From the IMG/VR virus record IMGVR_UViG_3300036828_001070, positions 1-53,331 of that record: a stretch of 53,331 nt of DNA, one strand, 5' to 3'. Below, in pieces: positions 1-9,629 of the stretch. The DNA comes from a virus. Both the position numbers and the translations under genes were made by a program. The notes beneath the pieces were generated by a model. That model saw nothing but the letters and a program-made list of their open reading frames with translations, did not search any database and was not told where the DNA came from. Within the stretch, counting starts at the first letter, position 1. Every line of letters begins with the position of its first letter.

Positions 1-3000
1 GTTGGTCCAGGGCTGGATCGCAATTGCATTTACCGTAACTCTAGCCCGGATAAACAGGTCACCCAGTTTCTTGTTAGCGCGTGCGTCTCCACTATTCTGT
101 ACCGCAGTCAGCAGAACGCAGCTGGTTACTTCGGCGCCACCATTCAACAGCCGCCGCACACTTCCGTTGGCACAACCCAGCAAGACATCGTTGGCGTTCG
201 GCCCTTCTTCGAGAGCATGGATGGTAACCGGATCTTCGTACACATCCACCACCCAGCCGCCACCAGCCACGTCCAACACCAGGGTGCGCGGTGTGCCGAT
301 TGTATCTACATAGTCGTAGTAAAGATATCCGGTGGCGAAACTCAGCTTCTGCTTTTCCGGCTGGGTATCGTCAGGTGGATAGACGGTATAACCCGCCCGC
401 GACACCGGCTGGGGCACAAAACCCTCATGAGGAAACAGGTTATACAAATCGGCGTCGGTCAGCGACTGCTGCCGTGCTCCTCCTGCCGACATCTCAATGC
501 CATCCCTGGAACGATAGAAGAAGGTTCCCGAACCATCATGGGTAATGCAGGGTCGGATATAAAGCCCGCGAGTCACGCCGGACCGGATCAGGCTAAACGC
601 CGACCCCTGCACTCCGGTCACCGTGGCCAGCGCTGAGGTGAAGTTAGGATATATCGTCCATCCGTTCTCCGCCGAGAACACCATGCCAATGCCGTTAACC
701 ATGGTGCCATTGATGAGCGCTTCGGATGGACTGGTTACGTCCTGCTGATTGGTATCAGGTGCGGAATCAAGGTTGTTGCCCTTGCACCAGTAAAGCGTTC
801 CTGGCCGCAACGGATCCCCGCAGGCGAAGCTGAAGATAGTGTTGTCGCTGTCGCCCCACATCGAGACCAGCGGCTGCGCCGCCAGAATCGGCTCCGCAAT
901 CTCATAAGCCAGGTTGGTTCCGTCCGCCGTGTTGACCGCTACCAGCGCGGTGGGGGAAGAAGGCCGATTGTAGAGCGCGTAAGCAATGCCACCGATATTG
1001 ATGATGGTTCCCGGCAACCAGCGGGTATTGAACTGGTCGCCGCTGACCCACTCCACCACTCCGCCCACTACATTCACCACTCCGCCCTTGGGTAGGTCGA
1101 TCGATGGAAATGGCTCGTAGTTGTCGAACTGCAGCAGAGGATTTCCAGTCACCGCGGTATCCAGCAACTGATCGGTGAAGTCGGTGGGAGGATTGGTATT
1201 CGGTCCCGTCCCCACGTAAGTGAAGTTGTCCAACGCCGCATCCATGCGGTAGTAGTCGATCTTGTCTACCTGCGGATCATTCGACCACACCGGCGTGATC
1301 GTGTTCGAGATCGAAGGCACGGTCTGCGAGGGCGAGGCCGGCGAAGGGTTTGAGGTCGCGCCCGTTGCCGACGAACGGTAAACATAGCGGTAGGTGACCG
1401 CCTCCCGCACCGTGCCGGCAATCGGCGGAATGACCGCGCCGTTCGAGGTCACCACCAGGGTGCGGCCGGGGTGATACCAGTAGACGTAATCCAGCTCCAG
1501 GGGATAGATGCCGGCTCCGGGAAAGCTTACTGTCACCGAGATGCTGGTTGCCGCCCCGGCGCCGTCGATCGGCGGCGACGGCAGCAGCGGACATCGGCTC
1601 ACCACCGTCTCGGTCTGCGCTGCCGCTCCGGTAATGGTGTGGATCCCCGGCCAACTGGCGTTGCCTCCGATCCCCCACATCACGTTGTCTTTTGATGTGA
1701 CAGAAAAGGTGTAGTTTCCGGCATGAGGGATATATAGGTTGCCCACCACGCACATGTTGAAGTCCTGAAAGCCTTCGGTCTCCAGTGCGGTAAGAAAAAC
1801 CTCTTTCGATCCAATGCTGGCGCCGGTTGCATCGAGAATCGTCCATTCCATCGGTGTCGCCTGGGTTGCAGGCGTCTGATCAAAGATCAGTGAGTTATTG
1901 GTAGTCAAACCCGCAGCATCACCGATGTCCCGCACTGGACCGGATCCGGCGGTATCTCCGGCGTTCTTCCAGATGTACGTCGCCACCGAACCGGAGTGCG
2001 GCGAATCGCCCCAGTAGTAGGCGGTAATGTTACCCAGCATGGAGGGTACGGTAGTGACGGCACTCGTGGTGCGTGAGTAGTTGACGATAAACTGCCCGGT
2101 ATTGCCGGCGAAGTTGCCTCCAATCCCATTAATCCCCAGTTGAAACGCGGCCGCTCCAATGGGTACGGACAGAGATATGCTGTTGCCTACGCTAACGACT
2201 GCGCCGGTAATGCCGGTCAGCACATTGCCGCTGCCATCGGTCCAGGCGCCGCACAGAATGTCGCAGCCTCCGGGCACAAACTGGCCAGGATTAGAAGCTC
2301 CGGTTGGCCCCTCGTCGTCCGGCCCATGCGTTACTCCATTGATGGTTGCCGATCCGGATGCCGATAAGGTCAGCGTAGCTCCGGCAATCGGAGTGGCGAT
2401 AACCACGCTGCCGGTGCCGTTGCCGTTGTCGTTGTAATTAAAGGAAGTGTTCTGCCCATCGACGTTGGACCACGGCCTGGCCGAACCCAGTACAATCACC
2501 GTTCCGGTCACCGTGGTAGTTTCGGTAGCGACTTTTGGAGAGTTTTGCGGCTCCTTGATCCCCATCTTGTAGGTCAGTCCATCGGAACGAACCTTCAGCA
2601 TTCCCGCACAGGCGAAGCTGCTGGCCGCAATCTCCACCGCCTGTGAGGAATCGCCGACATACATCCACGGTTGCGGACTGGTATTGGGACGAAACGGCAC
2701 CATGGCCAGAGGATTTCCACTCAGGCCGGACGCTACCGCGACCGCATTGCAATACAGCGACCCATCGGCACCACCGATCAGGGCATAACCCGACGCCGGT
2801 CCTGCCGGCGTGGTGTCGTTCAACCGACGCAGACTATGGACTGTAGCACCCAGGTACTCCACCGCATCCCCCTGGGTTGTGCGCTCGGTGGTTCGTGCCT
2901 GCAGATAGGCACGAACATTCTGCGCGTAAACGCATTTGCCATCGGGTAGAGCGTCCGGCGGCAGAACCAGATTCATGCCTCCCATCTGGAAGCGCTGACC

Positions 3001-3036
3001 ATTCGGACTGCGTTGATACTGCTGTTCCGTACTCAT
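1..3036 (-). CDS. Large tail/virion protein, 5' part (runs off the left edge)
   Basis: Open reading frame from ATG at 3036 to base 1 with no stop, at least 1012 residues. The N-terminus (MSTEQQYQRSPNGQR) leads into a beta-rich protein with Gly/Ser/Thr-rich, Ig-like stretches. A PA14-like patch with the sequence HAGNYTFSVTSKDN lies near the middle, which would suit carbohydrate binding. Size and place in the late minus-strand cluster suggest a tail, hub or stabilisation protein. No Shine-Dalgarno is visible; instead a TGTAG-N8-CTACA palindrome overlaps the start codon. The C-terminal part is probably the open frame entering at the right edge (52464-53331), so the molecule was apparently opened inside this gene. 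The exact function is not recognised. Confidence 0.75.
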   Translation of the reverse strand, partial: MSTEQQYQRSPNGQRFQMGGMNLVLPPDALPDGKCVYAQNVRAYLQARTTERTTQGDAVEYLGATVHSLRRLNDTTPAGPASGYALIGGADGSLYCNAVAVASGLSGNPLAMVPFRPNTSPQPWMYVGDSSQAVEIAASSFACAGMLKVRSDGLTYKMGIKEPQNSPKVATETTTVTGTVIVLGSARPWSNVDGQNTSFNYNDNGNGTGSVVIATPIAGATLTLSASGSATINGVTHGPDDEGPTGASNPGQFVPGGCDILCGAWTDGSGNVLTGITGAVVSVGNSISLSVPIGAAAFQLGINGIGGNFAGNTGQFIVNYSRTTSAVTTVPSMLGNITAYYWGDSPHSGSVATYIWKNAGDTAGSGPVRDIGDAAGLTTNNSLIFDQTPATQATPMEWTILDATGASIGSKEVFLTALETEGFQDFNMCVVGNLYIPHAGNYTFSVTSKDNVMWGIGGNASWPGIHTITGAAAQTETVVSRCPLLPSPPIDGAGAATSISVTVSFPGAGIYPLELDYVYWYHPGRTLVVTSNGAVIPPIAGTVREAVTYRYVYRSSATGATSNPSPASPSQTVPSISNTITPVWSNDPQVDKIDYYRMDAALDNFTYVGTGPNTNPPTDFTDQLLDTAVTGNPLLQFDNYEPFPSIDLPKGGVVNVVGGVVEWVSGDQFNTRWLPGTIINIGGIAYALYNRPSSPTALVAVNTADGTNLAYEIAEPILAAQPLVSMWGDSDNTIFSFACGDPLRPGTLYWCKGNNLDSAPDTNQQDVTSPSEALINGTMVNGIGMVFSAENGWTIYPNFTSALATVTGVQGSAFSLIRSGVTRGLYIRPCITHDGSGTFFYRSRDGIEMSAGGARQQSLTDADLYNLFPHEGFVPQPVSRAGYTVYPPDDTQPEKQKLSFATGYLYYDYVDTIGTPRTLVLDVAGGGWVVDVYEDPVTIHALEEGPNANDVLLGCANGSVRRLLNGGAEVTSCVLLTAVQNSGDARANKKLGDLFIRARVTVNAIAIQPWTN

Positions 3037-3053
3037 GTAGGCTACCGTCTACA
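3036..3053. promoter_or_regulatory. Operator-like palindrome O1 (TGTAG-N8-CTACA)
   Basis: TGTAG at 3036-3040 and CTACA at 3049-3053 flank an 8-nt spacer, GCTACCGT. The left base pair falls on the ATG of the minus-strand tail gene, so a bound protein would sit exactly over its translation or transcription start. It is one of seven full matches in the window. Confidence 0.55.
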
Positions 3054-3070
3054 TCATCAGGCAAAAATTT

Positions 3071-3205
3071 TTATTTCTTTCTCGTGGCAACAATCGCCTT
3101 GCACGTTTCACATAAGGTGTAGCCCGCCGCAGTCGGATCTTTTCTGGTCAGATTCGCTGGTTCGCCACAGCGCTTGCAACGCACAATCAGATTCGGTACC
3201 GGCAT
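3071..3205 (-). CDS. Small zinc-ribbon protein (44 aa)
   Basis: A 44-residue protein (MPVPNLIVRCKRCGEP...) with two CxxC knuckles, CKRC near residue 10 and CETC near residue 33, spaced as in a zinc ribbon. ATG 3205 is preferred because GAGGAG lies 7 nt upstream. ATG 3211 would overlap the previous stop as ATGA but leaves almost no spacing. It sits between a connector-like gene and the large tail gene. The role is unknown; phages often carry such mini-ribbons among virion genes. Confidence 0.7.
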   Translation of the reverse strand: MPVPNLIVRCKRCGEPANLTRKDPTAAGYTLCETCKAIVATRKK

Positions 3206-3207
3206 CT

Positions 3208-4524
3208 TCATTCTCCTCGGAATCTCTCCTGCGCCCTTCCCTGTCGCCCGCCCTCCTGCACAAACAGATCGGCAAATAATCCCAGCTTCATCAGGCGTCC
3301 ATTGGTGGCAACCGCAGTCGCCAGGAATCCTTTCTCCAGATCCTGTGCCGCCGTAAACTCTGCTCCACCCTGCTTGAAAGCCGCCAAAAACTGGCAGTAG
3401 TCGAGTATGGCATCCCACACGTCGCGGCTGCACTGTATGAAGTCAGTATCTGCGACCGGCACCGGAGCGTTGCCCAGCATGGTAAGGCTCACACTCATGG
3501 GAAAGCCGGGATCAGGCACAACGGTAAACGTGTCGGTTCCCGCAATCACCACAGTTTGAAAATCCGGTCCCTGAGAATCCCAATCCGGCCTGTATCGGTC
3601 CATCTCTATTACGCTCACCAGATCCGCAGCCACGCCATTGATCTCTGCCTGCATCACCCAAGGGGTGTTCTGCAACACCTTCAAGCCATCGGTATATCTC
3701 TGCCGGCAGTAGGCTGCGCGCAGGCGATCCGTAGCCTCAGACTCCCGGTCCAGCAGATCCGCCAATACTCCCCACTTCAGTGTCCAAGCGTTGTCATTGG
3801 GAACCTGCAGCAACGTGTCGGTTGGCGGTGCCAAAGGTCCTCCGGAAGACAGCACCAGCAGATCATATGATCCCGGATCCGCCGGAGGCACATCCACCTC
3901 CAGCACCAGCGGCGGCAACGAGGCTAGGTTGTACTGCGAAGGCGTACCGGAAGGTGTCTGCAGATAGCCCGATTGGTAGTAGTTCAGCGCAGTATCATCG
4001 GTTCGCACCAGCGCCACCACTGATCCCTCCACCGGTATCCAGAGCGCTCGCGCCACATCCAGCCAGGTATCATCCAAAACTGCACTACGCTGATTGGGTA
4101 TGCTGGGCACTGGCGGTGCCTGGATCTGATTGCAGTTGGCTGCCTGGATAGCTTCATCAAGGCAACGTCGCAATGCGAACGCAAGATCATCAATTGAGAA
4201 CTGCGAGGTTCCCGTCCAGGTTCCGCCGGTTGGAGGTTCCAGCAGATGATACTGCAGGTAGGTATACAGGTTGGTATCGAGAGTCAGCCGCAGCCGCGGA
4301 GATCCGGTCAAGGCTCCCAGGGAATACCACTGCGTCGGTGCAGCCGCCGGAATGGTGAAGGTGAACTGCGTCTTCCAGGTAAAGGTCAGGGCATTCCATA
4401 CTCGCAGCCCCTCGCGAATATAATGCGCCAGCTCGTCGTCAATCCAGAAGACGTTCCCCGGATCGGCCAAGCGTGCCGCCAGTTGCTTCTTCGCATCGGC
4501 AAGTGTGAGCCATGAATATGCCAT
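3208..4524 (-). CDS. Virion structural protein, possible connector/adaptor (438 aa)
   Basis: The N-terminus (MAYSWLTLADAKKQLAARLADP) and the following segment (WIDDELAHYIREGLRVWNALTF) recall helical adaptor or head-completion proteins that begin by counting samples of residues as 'LAARL.D....W.D.EL..YI.E.LR'. The rest is mixed alpha/beta with Pro/Gly-rich turns. It abuts the basic peptide gene upstream (TAA directly followed by ATG) and overlaps the zinc-ribbon gene region downstream. Its place among head-tail genes supports a structural role. The specific adaptor function is inferred. Confidence 0.6.
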   Translation of the reverse strand: MAYSWLTLADAKKQLAARLADPGNVFWIDDELAHYIREGLRVWNALTFTWKTQFTFTIPAAAPTQWYSLGALTGSPRLRLTLDTNLYTYLQYHLLEPPTGGTWTGTSQFSIDDLAFALRRCLDEAIQAANCNQIQAPPVPSIPNQRSAVLDDTWLDVARALWIPVEGSVVALVRTDDTALNYYQSGYLQTPSGTPSQYNLASLPPLVLEVDVPPADPGSYDLLVLSSGGPLAPPTDTLLQVPNDNAWTLKWGVLADLLDRESEATDRLRAAYCRQRYTDGLKVLQNTPWVMQAEINGVAADLVSVIEMDRYRPDWDSQGPDFQTVVIAGTDTFTVVPDPGFPMSVSLTMLGNAPVPVADTDFIQCSRDVWDAILDYCQFLAAFKQGGAEFTAAQDLEKGFLATAVATNGRLMKLGLFADLFVQEGGRQGRAQERFRGE

Positions 4525-4713
4525 TTAGCGCTTCATCCTGTTCCGGGCGATGCGTTTCATATTGGCTGCGAATACTGCTCGTTTCGCTGCCAATCCGCCG
4601 CGTTTCTTGGCGCCGGTAATCTTCTTTGTGGTGGCCTTGCCGAAGCTGCCCAATGTTCCTTTTCGTTTCATCCTGGCGGTTGCTGCTTGTATCCATCTCT
4701 TTTTGGTCGCCAT
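4525..4713 (-). CDS. Highly basic small protein (62 aa)
   Basis: About a third of the 62 residues are Lys or Arg (MATKKRWIQAATARMKRKGTLG...), with no acidic residues to speak of. It ends directly at the start of the 438-aa structural gene and follows the fibre gene, so it is expressed with the virion genes. A nucleic-acid-binding or DNA-condensing virion component is plausible. No family is recognised. Confidence 0.65.
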   Translation of the reverse strand: MATKKRWIQAATARMKRKGTLGSFGKATTKKITGAKKRGGLAAKRAVFAANMKRIARNRMKR

Positions 4714-4729
4714 CGTTCTCCACCTCGAT

Positions 4730-7510
4730 CTATTTGGAAGTGCTTATGTTTTCATTGTCTTTGTTCTTCTCCGTGATAACTTCCAGGGCATCCACGTCGG
4801 CGCGGACGGCCTTCACTTCCCAATAAAACTTCTGTGAGGCAAACTCGGAACGAACGCGAAACTGTCCATCCTTCACACGCGATGCTGCAAGCTTGCCTAG
4901 TTCGGTATCGTCGTCCTCGAAGATTTCTGTGAGTAGAACGGAGCGGCCCGTAGGCAAGGTCAAGGCTTCGAAATAATCGGGTAGCGTGATCGTCGCTAAA
5001 CCGTTGGCGTCGGTCTGTCCCTCGCCACGATAGTAGACGGCGATTTCCGGGCCTTCGATACAAGAGTGGGTTAGGTGCTTGGTCGAGTCGAGCGGATGAG
5101 TGATCTTAAAACTCTTGGTGATGGCAGTGAGAACTCCCGCAGCAGTAACTCCGCCGACGCTTCCACCAGCCCCATTGCCAAAGCTAATTCCGGCACCGTT
5201 GCCAGTCCAGTTTAACAGTACATTGCCACCAGTTGCAGCGTTTATTTGAATATTGCCATCAGAAAAAATGTTACATGGCCCTAAATTAACTTGGCCGTGA
5301 TTTGCCGCGGTAGTTACTGATAGCGAGCCACTGAGATAGCCATTCACTGCGGCAACATTACCTGAGAGTTGAAGAGTGCCAGCGTTGTTTATGCTGCCTA
5401 CTGAGCCGCTCGCCCCGTTACCGAAGACGACTCCTCCTGTAGCTCCCCCGTTCCAATTGAGCCGAACGGCTCCGGCTCCCGTCGGGTTTACCAATACGTT
5501 GCCCCCACTATCTCCGACAACGTTGGCTCCCTGCCCACCTAATCTTACGAATCCGCTATTGGTGGTTAGATCGCCGGTGATGACCCAATTTCCCGCACTG
5601 TCGAATGTTGCCACAGTGTTTCCACCTGCCCATCCGAAGATTCCTCGATTAGCAGCAGGTGAACCACCATATTGGAATCCGTAATACACCATGTTGTTGG
5701 TGGTGTTTGACTGACCTACAAAGAGGCTGGTAGTCGAACCTACTGCTAAGTTGGGCTGTTCGGATAGAAATGGTGAGGTAGTACCTGTGACGGGGGAATT
5801 CACAGTCACCGCACTGTTGATTGAAACCGGAACATTAAAGTTAATGGCCCCCGGTGTGTTGCCGCTACGCGTTACCTGCATCCAAACATTCGAGGCATCG
5901 TAAGCGTCATCAATGGCGCGAGCCAAGAGATTGCCAGCGGAATCCGTCGTGAAATCCCATATCTTTGCGTTCGCTGCTGCTCCCTGATTCTCCATCACGA
6001 TAGCTGGTAGGCCACCGCTAAACGTGCCTATCGTTACCTGCGAAGTGCCGTTGTTTAGGCTGCTACTCATTGGTCCGAACGCCCGGATGCCTCCGGGTAC
6101 GTGCAGATTGGTGCCGGTATCTAGGTACATCGCTCTGGGTGTCGCCGGCGTGATCGTTCCCCCGCCTATTACGCTGTACCAGCTGAATCCCCCACCTGTC
6201 GGTGTGTGGTTAATAAAATCTACTTCGCCAGTCGCATTTGATATGTTCCACGTTAGCGATATCCCTCCCGCTGAAGGAGTGGTAAAAGAGCCAAGACTGT
6301 TGTGCATTAGGCTTTGCGCGTCCGTGAACATATTATTTATATTCGTTCGCGCTAGTATGGCCGGATCAATGGACGGCGATTGCCAGGTATCACCTTGCGA
6401 AACAGCAATTCCAATATCAGGCCATACCATCCCTTGTCCAGGACCGCCGGGAGTATTAGCAAAGGTTCGCACGGGTGATTGGTCAACAAGGCAGTCCGTA
6501 AAATTCGCGGTCGGTGCGGTGATATCGCCAGTAAAATTCACGTCTCCGGTAATGCCTTGTACAAACGTCAGTGGCTGATTGACAGTAATAAGTCCCGCGT
6601 TGCAATCAAGGTAATTAATGCCGATGGAGTAGTCACTGGATTCCCCATCGAGCCTCATCCCTCCCACTGTCGCCGGGTCTGGCCCGGTCGCCACCACCCG
6701 CGCCTGATTCAAGGGATGAACAAATTCAAGATAGGCGATCTGCGGCTGCGCCTCTGCGATTCCGCTCTTCGTAGCCCGAACCACGCCTCCGGTAATTTCG
6801 CCGGTGCTGGTGATATCTGCATTGACCGCAAGCGGAACCGGCATGGTGTTACCGGTTGGTTCGCATATAAGGTAGTTAATGGATTCTGAATGGTCACTAT
6901 TCCATCCGGTGAGCAAGACTCCTGCTACGGTGGCGACATCTGGACCTGTACCTTCAAAGGTTACGTTATTGCTTGTGTGGTTATAGACAATCTGGGCTGA
7001 GTCTGGTGGTCCCGGTCCAACATCCTGAGTGACTCGGACCGTGCCAGTGGTCAGTGTGCCGGGCACATTGGCATCGTTGCCAATGAATGTGCTGTATGCC
7101 GCGCCCAGGAAACCACCGTTGTTGATCTGCACCTCGTTCTGGGTTCCTGCGGCACCACCTCCGGTTCCTCCACTGACCCTACCTCCGGGAATAATGCCGG
7201 TCAAAGTAAAAGGCTGTGACATCGGCACCGGAATCCCTCCGTCCATCACCACATCGATGGGAACGCCGTTGCCGGCATAAAACAGCCAGGACCCATCGGT
7301 ATTGGCGGTAAACGGGTTAGGTAAGGGATTTCCCAGGGCATCAAAGATCGGTGACAATCCTGTGGTTCCGCTGGCATAGACCCGCACCCGACATTGGGGA
7401 TAACTGCCTTGCACGCGGGTGATGGAACTCGCTCCCTGAGTCACTACCCGGATTCCCCCCACCATACCGAAGCCCTGGACTGCATCCAATGTCACTGGTG
7501 GTGTCGCCAT
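4730..7510 (-). CDS. Tail fibre/spike protein (926 aa)
   Basis: A long, repetitive, Gly/Asn/Thr/Val-rich beta protein. It contains recurring segments such as GNVLLNWTGNGAGISFGNG and NVLVNPTGAGAVRLNWNG, typical of fibrous trimeric stalks. The last ~110 residues start with SFKITHPLDSTKHLTHSCIEGPE, a C-terminal module seen at the ends of phage and bacterial fibre-like proteins that probably aids trimerisation or folding. Start at ATG 7510: GGAGGAGAAG lies just upstream, and an earlier in-frame ATG is itself part of that ribosome binding site. Likely host-recognition protein. Confidence 0.75.
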   Translation of the reverse strand: MATPPVTLDAVQGFGMVGGIRVVTQGASSITRVQGSYPQCRVRVYASGTTGLSPIFDALGNPLPNPFTANTDGSWLFYAGNGVPIDVVMDGGIPVPMSQPFTLTGIIPGGRVSGGTGGGAAGTQNEVQINNGGFLGAAYSTFIGNDANVPGTLTTGTVRVTQDVGPGPPDSAQIVYNHTSNNVTFEGTGPDVATVAGVLLTGWNSDHSESINYLICEPTGNTMPVPLAVNADITSTGEITGGVVRATKSGIAEAQPQIAYLEFVHPLNQARVVATGPDPATVGGMRLDGESSDYSIGINYLDCNAGLITVNQPLTFVQGITGDVNFTGDITAPTANFTDCLVDQSPVRTFANTPGGPGQGMVWPDIGIAVSQGDTWQSPSIDPAILARTNINNMFTDAQSLMHNSLGSFTTPSAGGISLTWNISNATGEVDFINHTPTGGGFSWYSVIGGGTITPATPRAMYLDTGTNLHVPGGIRAFGPMSSSLNNGTSQVTIGTFSGGLPAIVMENQGAAANAKIWDFTTDSAGNLLARAIDDAYDASNVWMQVTRSGNTPGAINFNVPVSINSAVTVNSPVTGTTSPFLSEQPNLAVGSTTSLFVGQSNTTNNMVYYGFQYGGSPAANRGIFGWAGGNTVATFDSAGNWVITGDLTTNSGFVRLGGQGANVVGDSGGNVLVNPTGAGAVRLNWNGGATGGVVFGNGASGSVGSINNAGTLQLSGNVAAVNGYLSGSLSVTTAANHGQVNLGPCNIFSDGNIQINAATGGNVLLNWTGNGAGISFGNGAGGSVGGVTAAGVLTAITKSFKITHPLDSTKHLTHSCIEGPEIAVYYRGEGQTDANGLATITLPDYFEALTLPTGRSVLLTEIFEDDDTELGKLAASRVKDGQFRVRSEFASQKFYWEVKAVRADVDALEVITEKNKDNENISTSK

Positions 7511-7537
7511 CTTCTTCTCCTCCATCAGTCTCTTTTT

Positions 7538-7903
7538 CTAGCGTGTCACCATCAGGGTCGCACTGACTGCGTTGCCCAGCGAACCCACCGAAGCCCGCAC
7601 AAACCTGGGGAAGATAGTCATCATGTCGTAGCGCGACTCTCCCGTATCGCTGAGCTGTGCCACCGAAACGTAGTTGGCATCCTCATCCGCATCGGCTACT
7701 TCGATATCAAAGGTGAAAGCTCCGGGAGGACCGGAAAACTTCACTGCAAACGAAGCCCCCCAGGGATAGAAGTTCCCCCGCGTGCGCCGCAACTGAAAAG
7801 CTACGCTGCGTTCGCCTGCGTTTACCGTCTCGTTCTGAAACAGAAATGCCTGCCGATTCTCATACAGCAAAGTCGCTAGATTGTTTCCTGGATATCCCGG
7901 CAT
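7538..7903 (-). CDS. Virion protein of unknown fold (121 aa)
   Basis: Starts MPGYPGNNLATLLYENRQAFLF with GGAGGGAGAAG directly upstream. The middle contains an acidic stretch (DIEVADADEDANYVSV) in a beta-rich context, and the protein ends VSATLMVTR. It sits between the 344-aa structural gene and the fibre gene, with 10-28 nt gaps. A small tail-completion or fibre-attachment part is plausible. The family is not recognised. Confidence 0.6.
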   Translation of the reverse strand: MPGYPGNNLATLLYENRQAFLFQNETVNAGERSVAFQLRRTRGNFYPWGASFAVKFSGPPGAFTFDIEVADADEDANYVSVAQLSDTGESRYDMMTIFPRFVRASVGSLGNAVSATLMVTR

Positions 7904-7913
7904 CTTCTCCCTC

Positions 7914-8948
7914 CTACATCCTTCCGATATTCAAAGTTCCGATTACGGTCTGATAACCATCAGAAGTCAGCGGTATGCGGTTGAACTTGGTCCAGTAGAG
8001 ATCGCCCAGCCCGGCGTCGAGCAGCTTCACCGTCTTCAGTCGCTCCCCATACGCCTCATGCTTCTCCTGCGCCAGAAATCTCCAGTCGGCTCCCGATCCT
8101 CGATCCAGACCATCGCCCTTCTGCGACTCCTTCCATAGGAACCCTTCTTCCTTGGCGCGCAGTTTCACCAACTCCTCGTTCAGCGGCCAGGGCACGGTAT
8201 CGGTGGGCAGCTTCAGCAGCGGTCCCTGATGCAGATAGGTGTAGGTGTAAGGCAACTTGCTCAGAGGATGCGGCCATAGCTCATACAGCATCTGGTTGAA
8301 GGTCGCTGAACCCAACCGATGGTCCCGCTGCCAGGGAACCGCAAATCTGGGAATATCGAAGATGGTGCGTTGGGGATCGCTCACGCTCAGCCATGCCTGA
8401 TCTTTCTCCCAATAATTTACCCAGGCATTGTTGGTGGTATCGCGAATCGTTCCGAACTTGCGAAAAGTCTCCGAACCGGTCGCAAAGTACGCCTGATAGA
8501 TCATGTACACCGCATTGGTCTGCGCCGGCTCCAGCCACAGCCGGTCCAGAATCAGGGTGGCAAACTCCGTATCCGGATCCTCCGGATTATCTCCTGGCGC
8601 GAAGTACGAAATAATGTTGTACAGCGAGTACGCCGGCACCCGGATCTGCTGTTCGGTTATAAACGGTCGGCCTATCTGCGTTGCCCACACCGCCGTGGCC
8701 ACCGCATCGCCATAGACGGTATTGGAAAATGGGACAACCGTAATCCGGCCCGGACTCTGGTAGCTCAGATCCGGCGATAGACCTCCCAGCAGTCCCGGTG
8801 TCAGCCAGCCATTCTGCGCTACCTGAAACGACCAGCGCTGCTCGTCATAGATCAGCAACAGAGCTTCATTGAGGATGATCTGGGCTTTGGGTAAAGGCAG
8901 ACCGGGAATGTCGCCCTGCAGCTCTTTCGCCATGGAGATATACGACAT
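7914..8948 (-). CDS. Virion structural protein (344 aa)
   Basis: Starts MSYISMAKELQGDIPGLPLPKAQIILNEAL at ATG 8948. A longer frame begins at GTG 9044 but would run across a clear terminator (8971-9005), so the shorter start is chosen; it has GGGCAGGG upstream. The opening helix resembles the first segment of phage connector/adaptor proteins. It contains many Trp/Tyr residues and a central PGDNPEDPDTEFATLILDRLW block. Role inferred from position after the capsid block; no named family. Confidence 0.65.
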   Translation of the reverse strand: MSYISMAKELQGDIPGLPLPKAQIILNEALLLIYDEQRWSFQVAQNGWLTPGLLGGLSPDLSYQSPGRITVVPFSNTVYGDAVATAVWATQIGRPFITEQQIRVPAYSLYNIISYFAPGDNPEDPDTEFATLILDRLWLEPAQTNAVYMIYQAYFATGSETFRKFGTIRDTTNNAWVNYWEKDQAWLSVSDPQRTIFDIPRFAVPWQRDHRLGSATFNQMLYELWPHPLSKLPYTYTYLHQGPLLKLPTDTVPWPLNEELVKLRAKEEGFLWKESQKGDGLDRGSGADWRFLAQEKHEAYGERLKTVKLLDAGLGDLYWTKFNRIPLTSDGYQTVIGTLNIGRM

Positions 8949-8970
8949 GCCCTGCCCTTTCGCTAAACCT

Positions 8971-9005
8971 AAAAATAAAGGGTTTCGCCATTGCGACGAA
9001 ACCCC
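8971..9005 (-). terminator. Rho-independent terminator
   Basis: Stem GGGTTTCG (8980-8987) pairs with CGAAACCC (8997-9004) around a 9-nt loop. On the minus strand the stem is followed by CTTTATTTTTA. It lies between the stop of the 186-aa gene (9059) and the start of the 344-aa gene (8948), so it would attenuate transcription from the capsid genes into the tail genes. Confidence 0.75.
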
Positions 9006-9058
9006 GTTGGCAAGGAAAGCAGCCTCGTCGTGGAGTTGAGGCACTTCTGAAAACCCGT

Positions 9059-9619
9059 TCAGTAAACCCCGCCAAACCCGCCGATCTGAACCGTCTCCTG
9101 AGACAGGTCGGTTCCCTGCGCAACTGGACCAGGCGTGGTCAACGTAGCGGTAAGCACCGCCGGAGTTCCCCCTGCAGCTGCCAGATCAAATGTCGGTACC
9201 GTGCCATAGCCTTGCCCTGCATTCAAGATCGTGATTGTGCCCAACGTCTCCGGATCTGCCACCGCCACCGAGATCTGTGCTCCTACACCACCACCGCCGG
9301 TACCGTCGATGATGTAGGTGCCCGGCGTCATGTCGGTACCCGGCGTGGTTTCGGCAACGCTGGCAATCGTGCCGGCGATACCTGACCATAGCAGCCGCCA
9401 TATTGCACGCGGTCCGTGGGACGAAGGAAACGCTGTGATCGCATAAGCTCCGCCTACGGAAAGCACGGAAAACACGATATCGATGTAGTTGGCAAAGCGC
9501 GGCAAAGGCGAGATGGGATCCCCGTTAATGTCATACGAAGAAGGGCCATTGCCAAACCCGCAGAAGATGAACCGCCTGCCAACGTAATCGGGATAGCCGT
9601 TCAAAAAGGTAAGCTGCAT
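9059..9619 (-). CDS. Capsid/tail-associated beta protein with G-Y repeat (186 aa)
   Basis: Begins MQLTFLNGYPDYVGRRFIF. The C-terminal half carries a Gly-rich module (TYIIDGTGGGGVGAQISV, then GQGYGTVPTFDLAAAGG). The same module appears in the neighbouring 272-aa protein (GSGYTSAPTFTLSAGG), suggesting a shared domain by duplication. Such GxGY..PT repeats are common in phage decoration and tail proteins. A terminator follows the gene. Confidence 0.6.
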   Translation of the reverse strand: MQLTFLNGYPDYVGRRFIFCGFGNGPSSYDINGDPISPLPRFANYIDIVFSVLSVGGAYAITAFPSSHGPRAIWRLLWSGIAGTIASVAETTPGTDMTPGTYIIDGTGGGGVGAQISVAVADPETLGTITILNAGQGYGTVPTFDLAAAGGTPAVLTATLTTPGPVAQGTDLSQETVQIGGFGGVY

Positions 9620-9629
9620 CCTTGGCTCC

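Noticed and set aside
8949-9044. A longer start (GTG 9044) for the 344-aa structural gene
   Set aside because: It would place a strong terminator inside the coding sequence.
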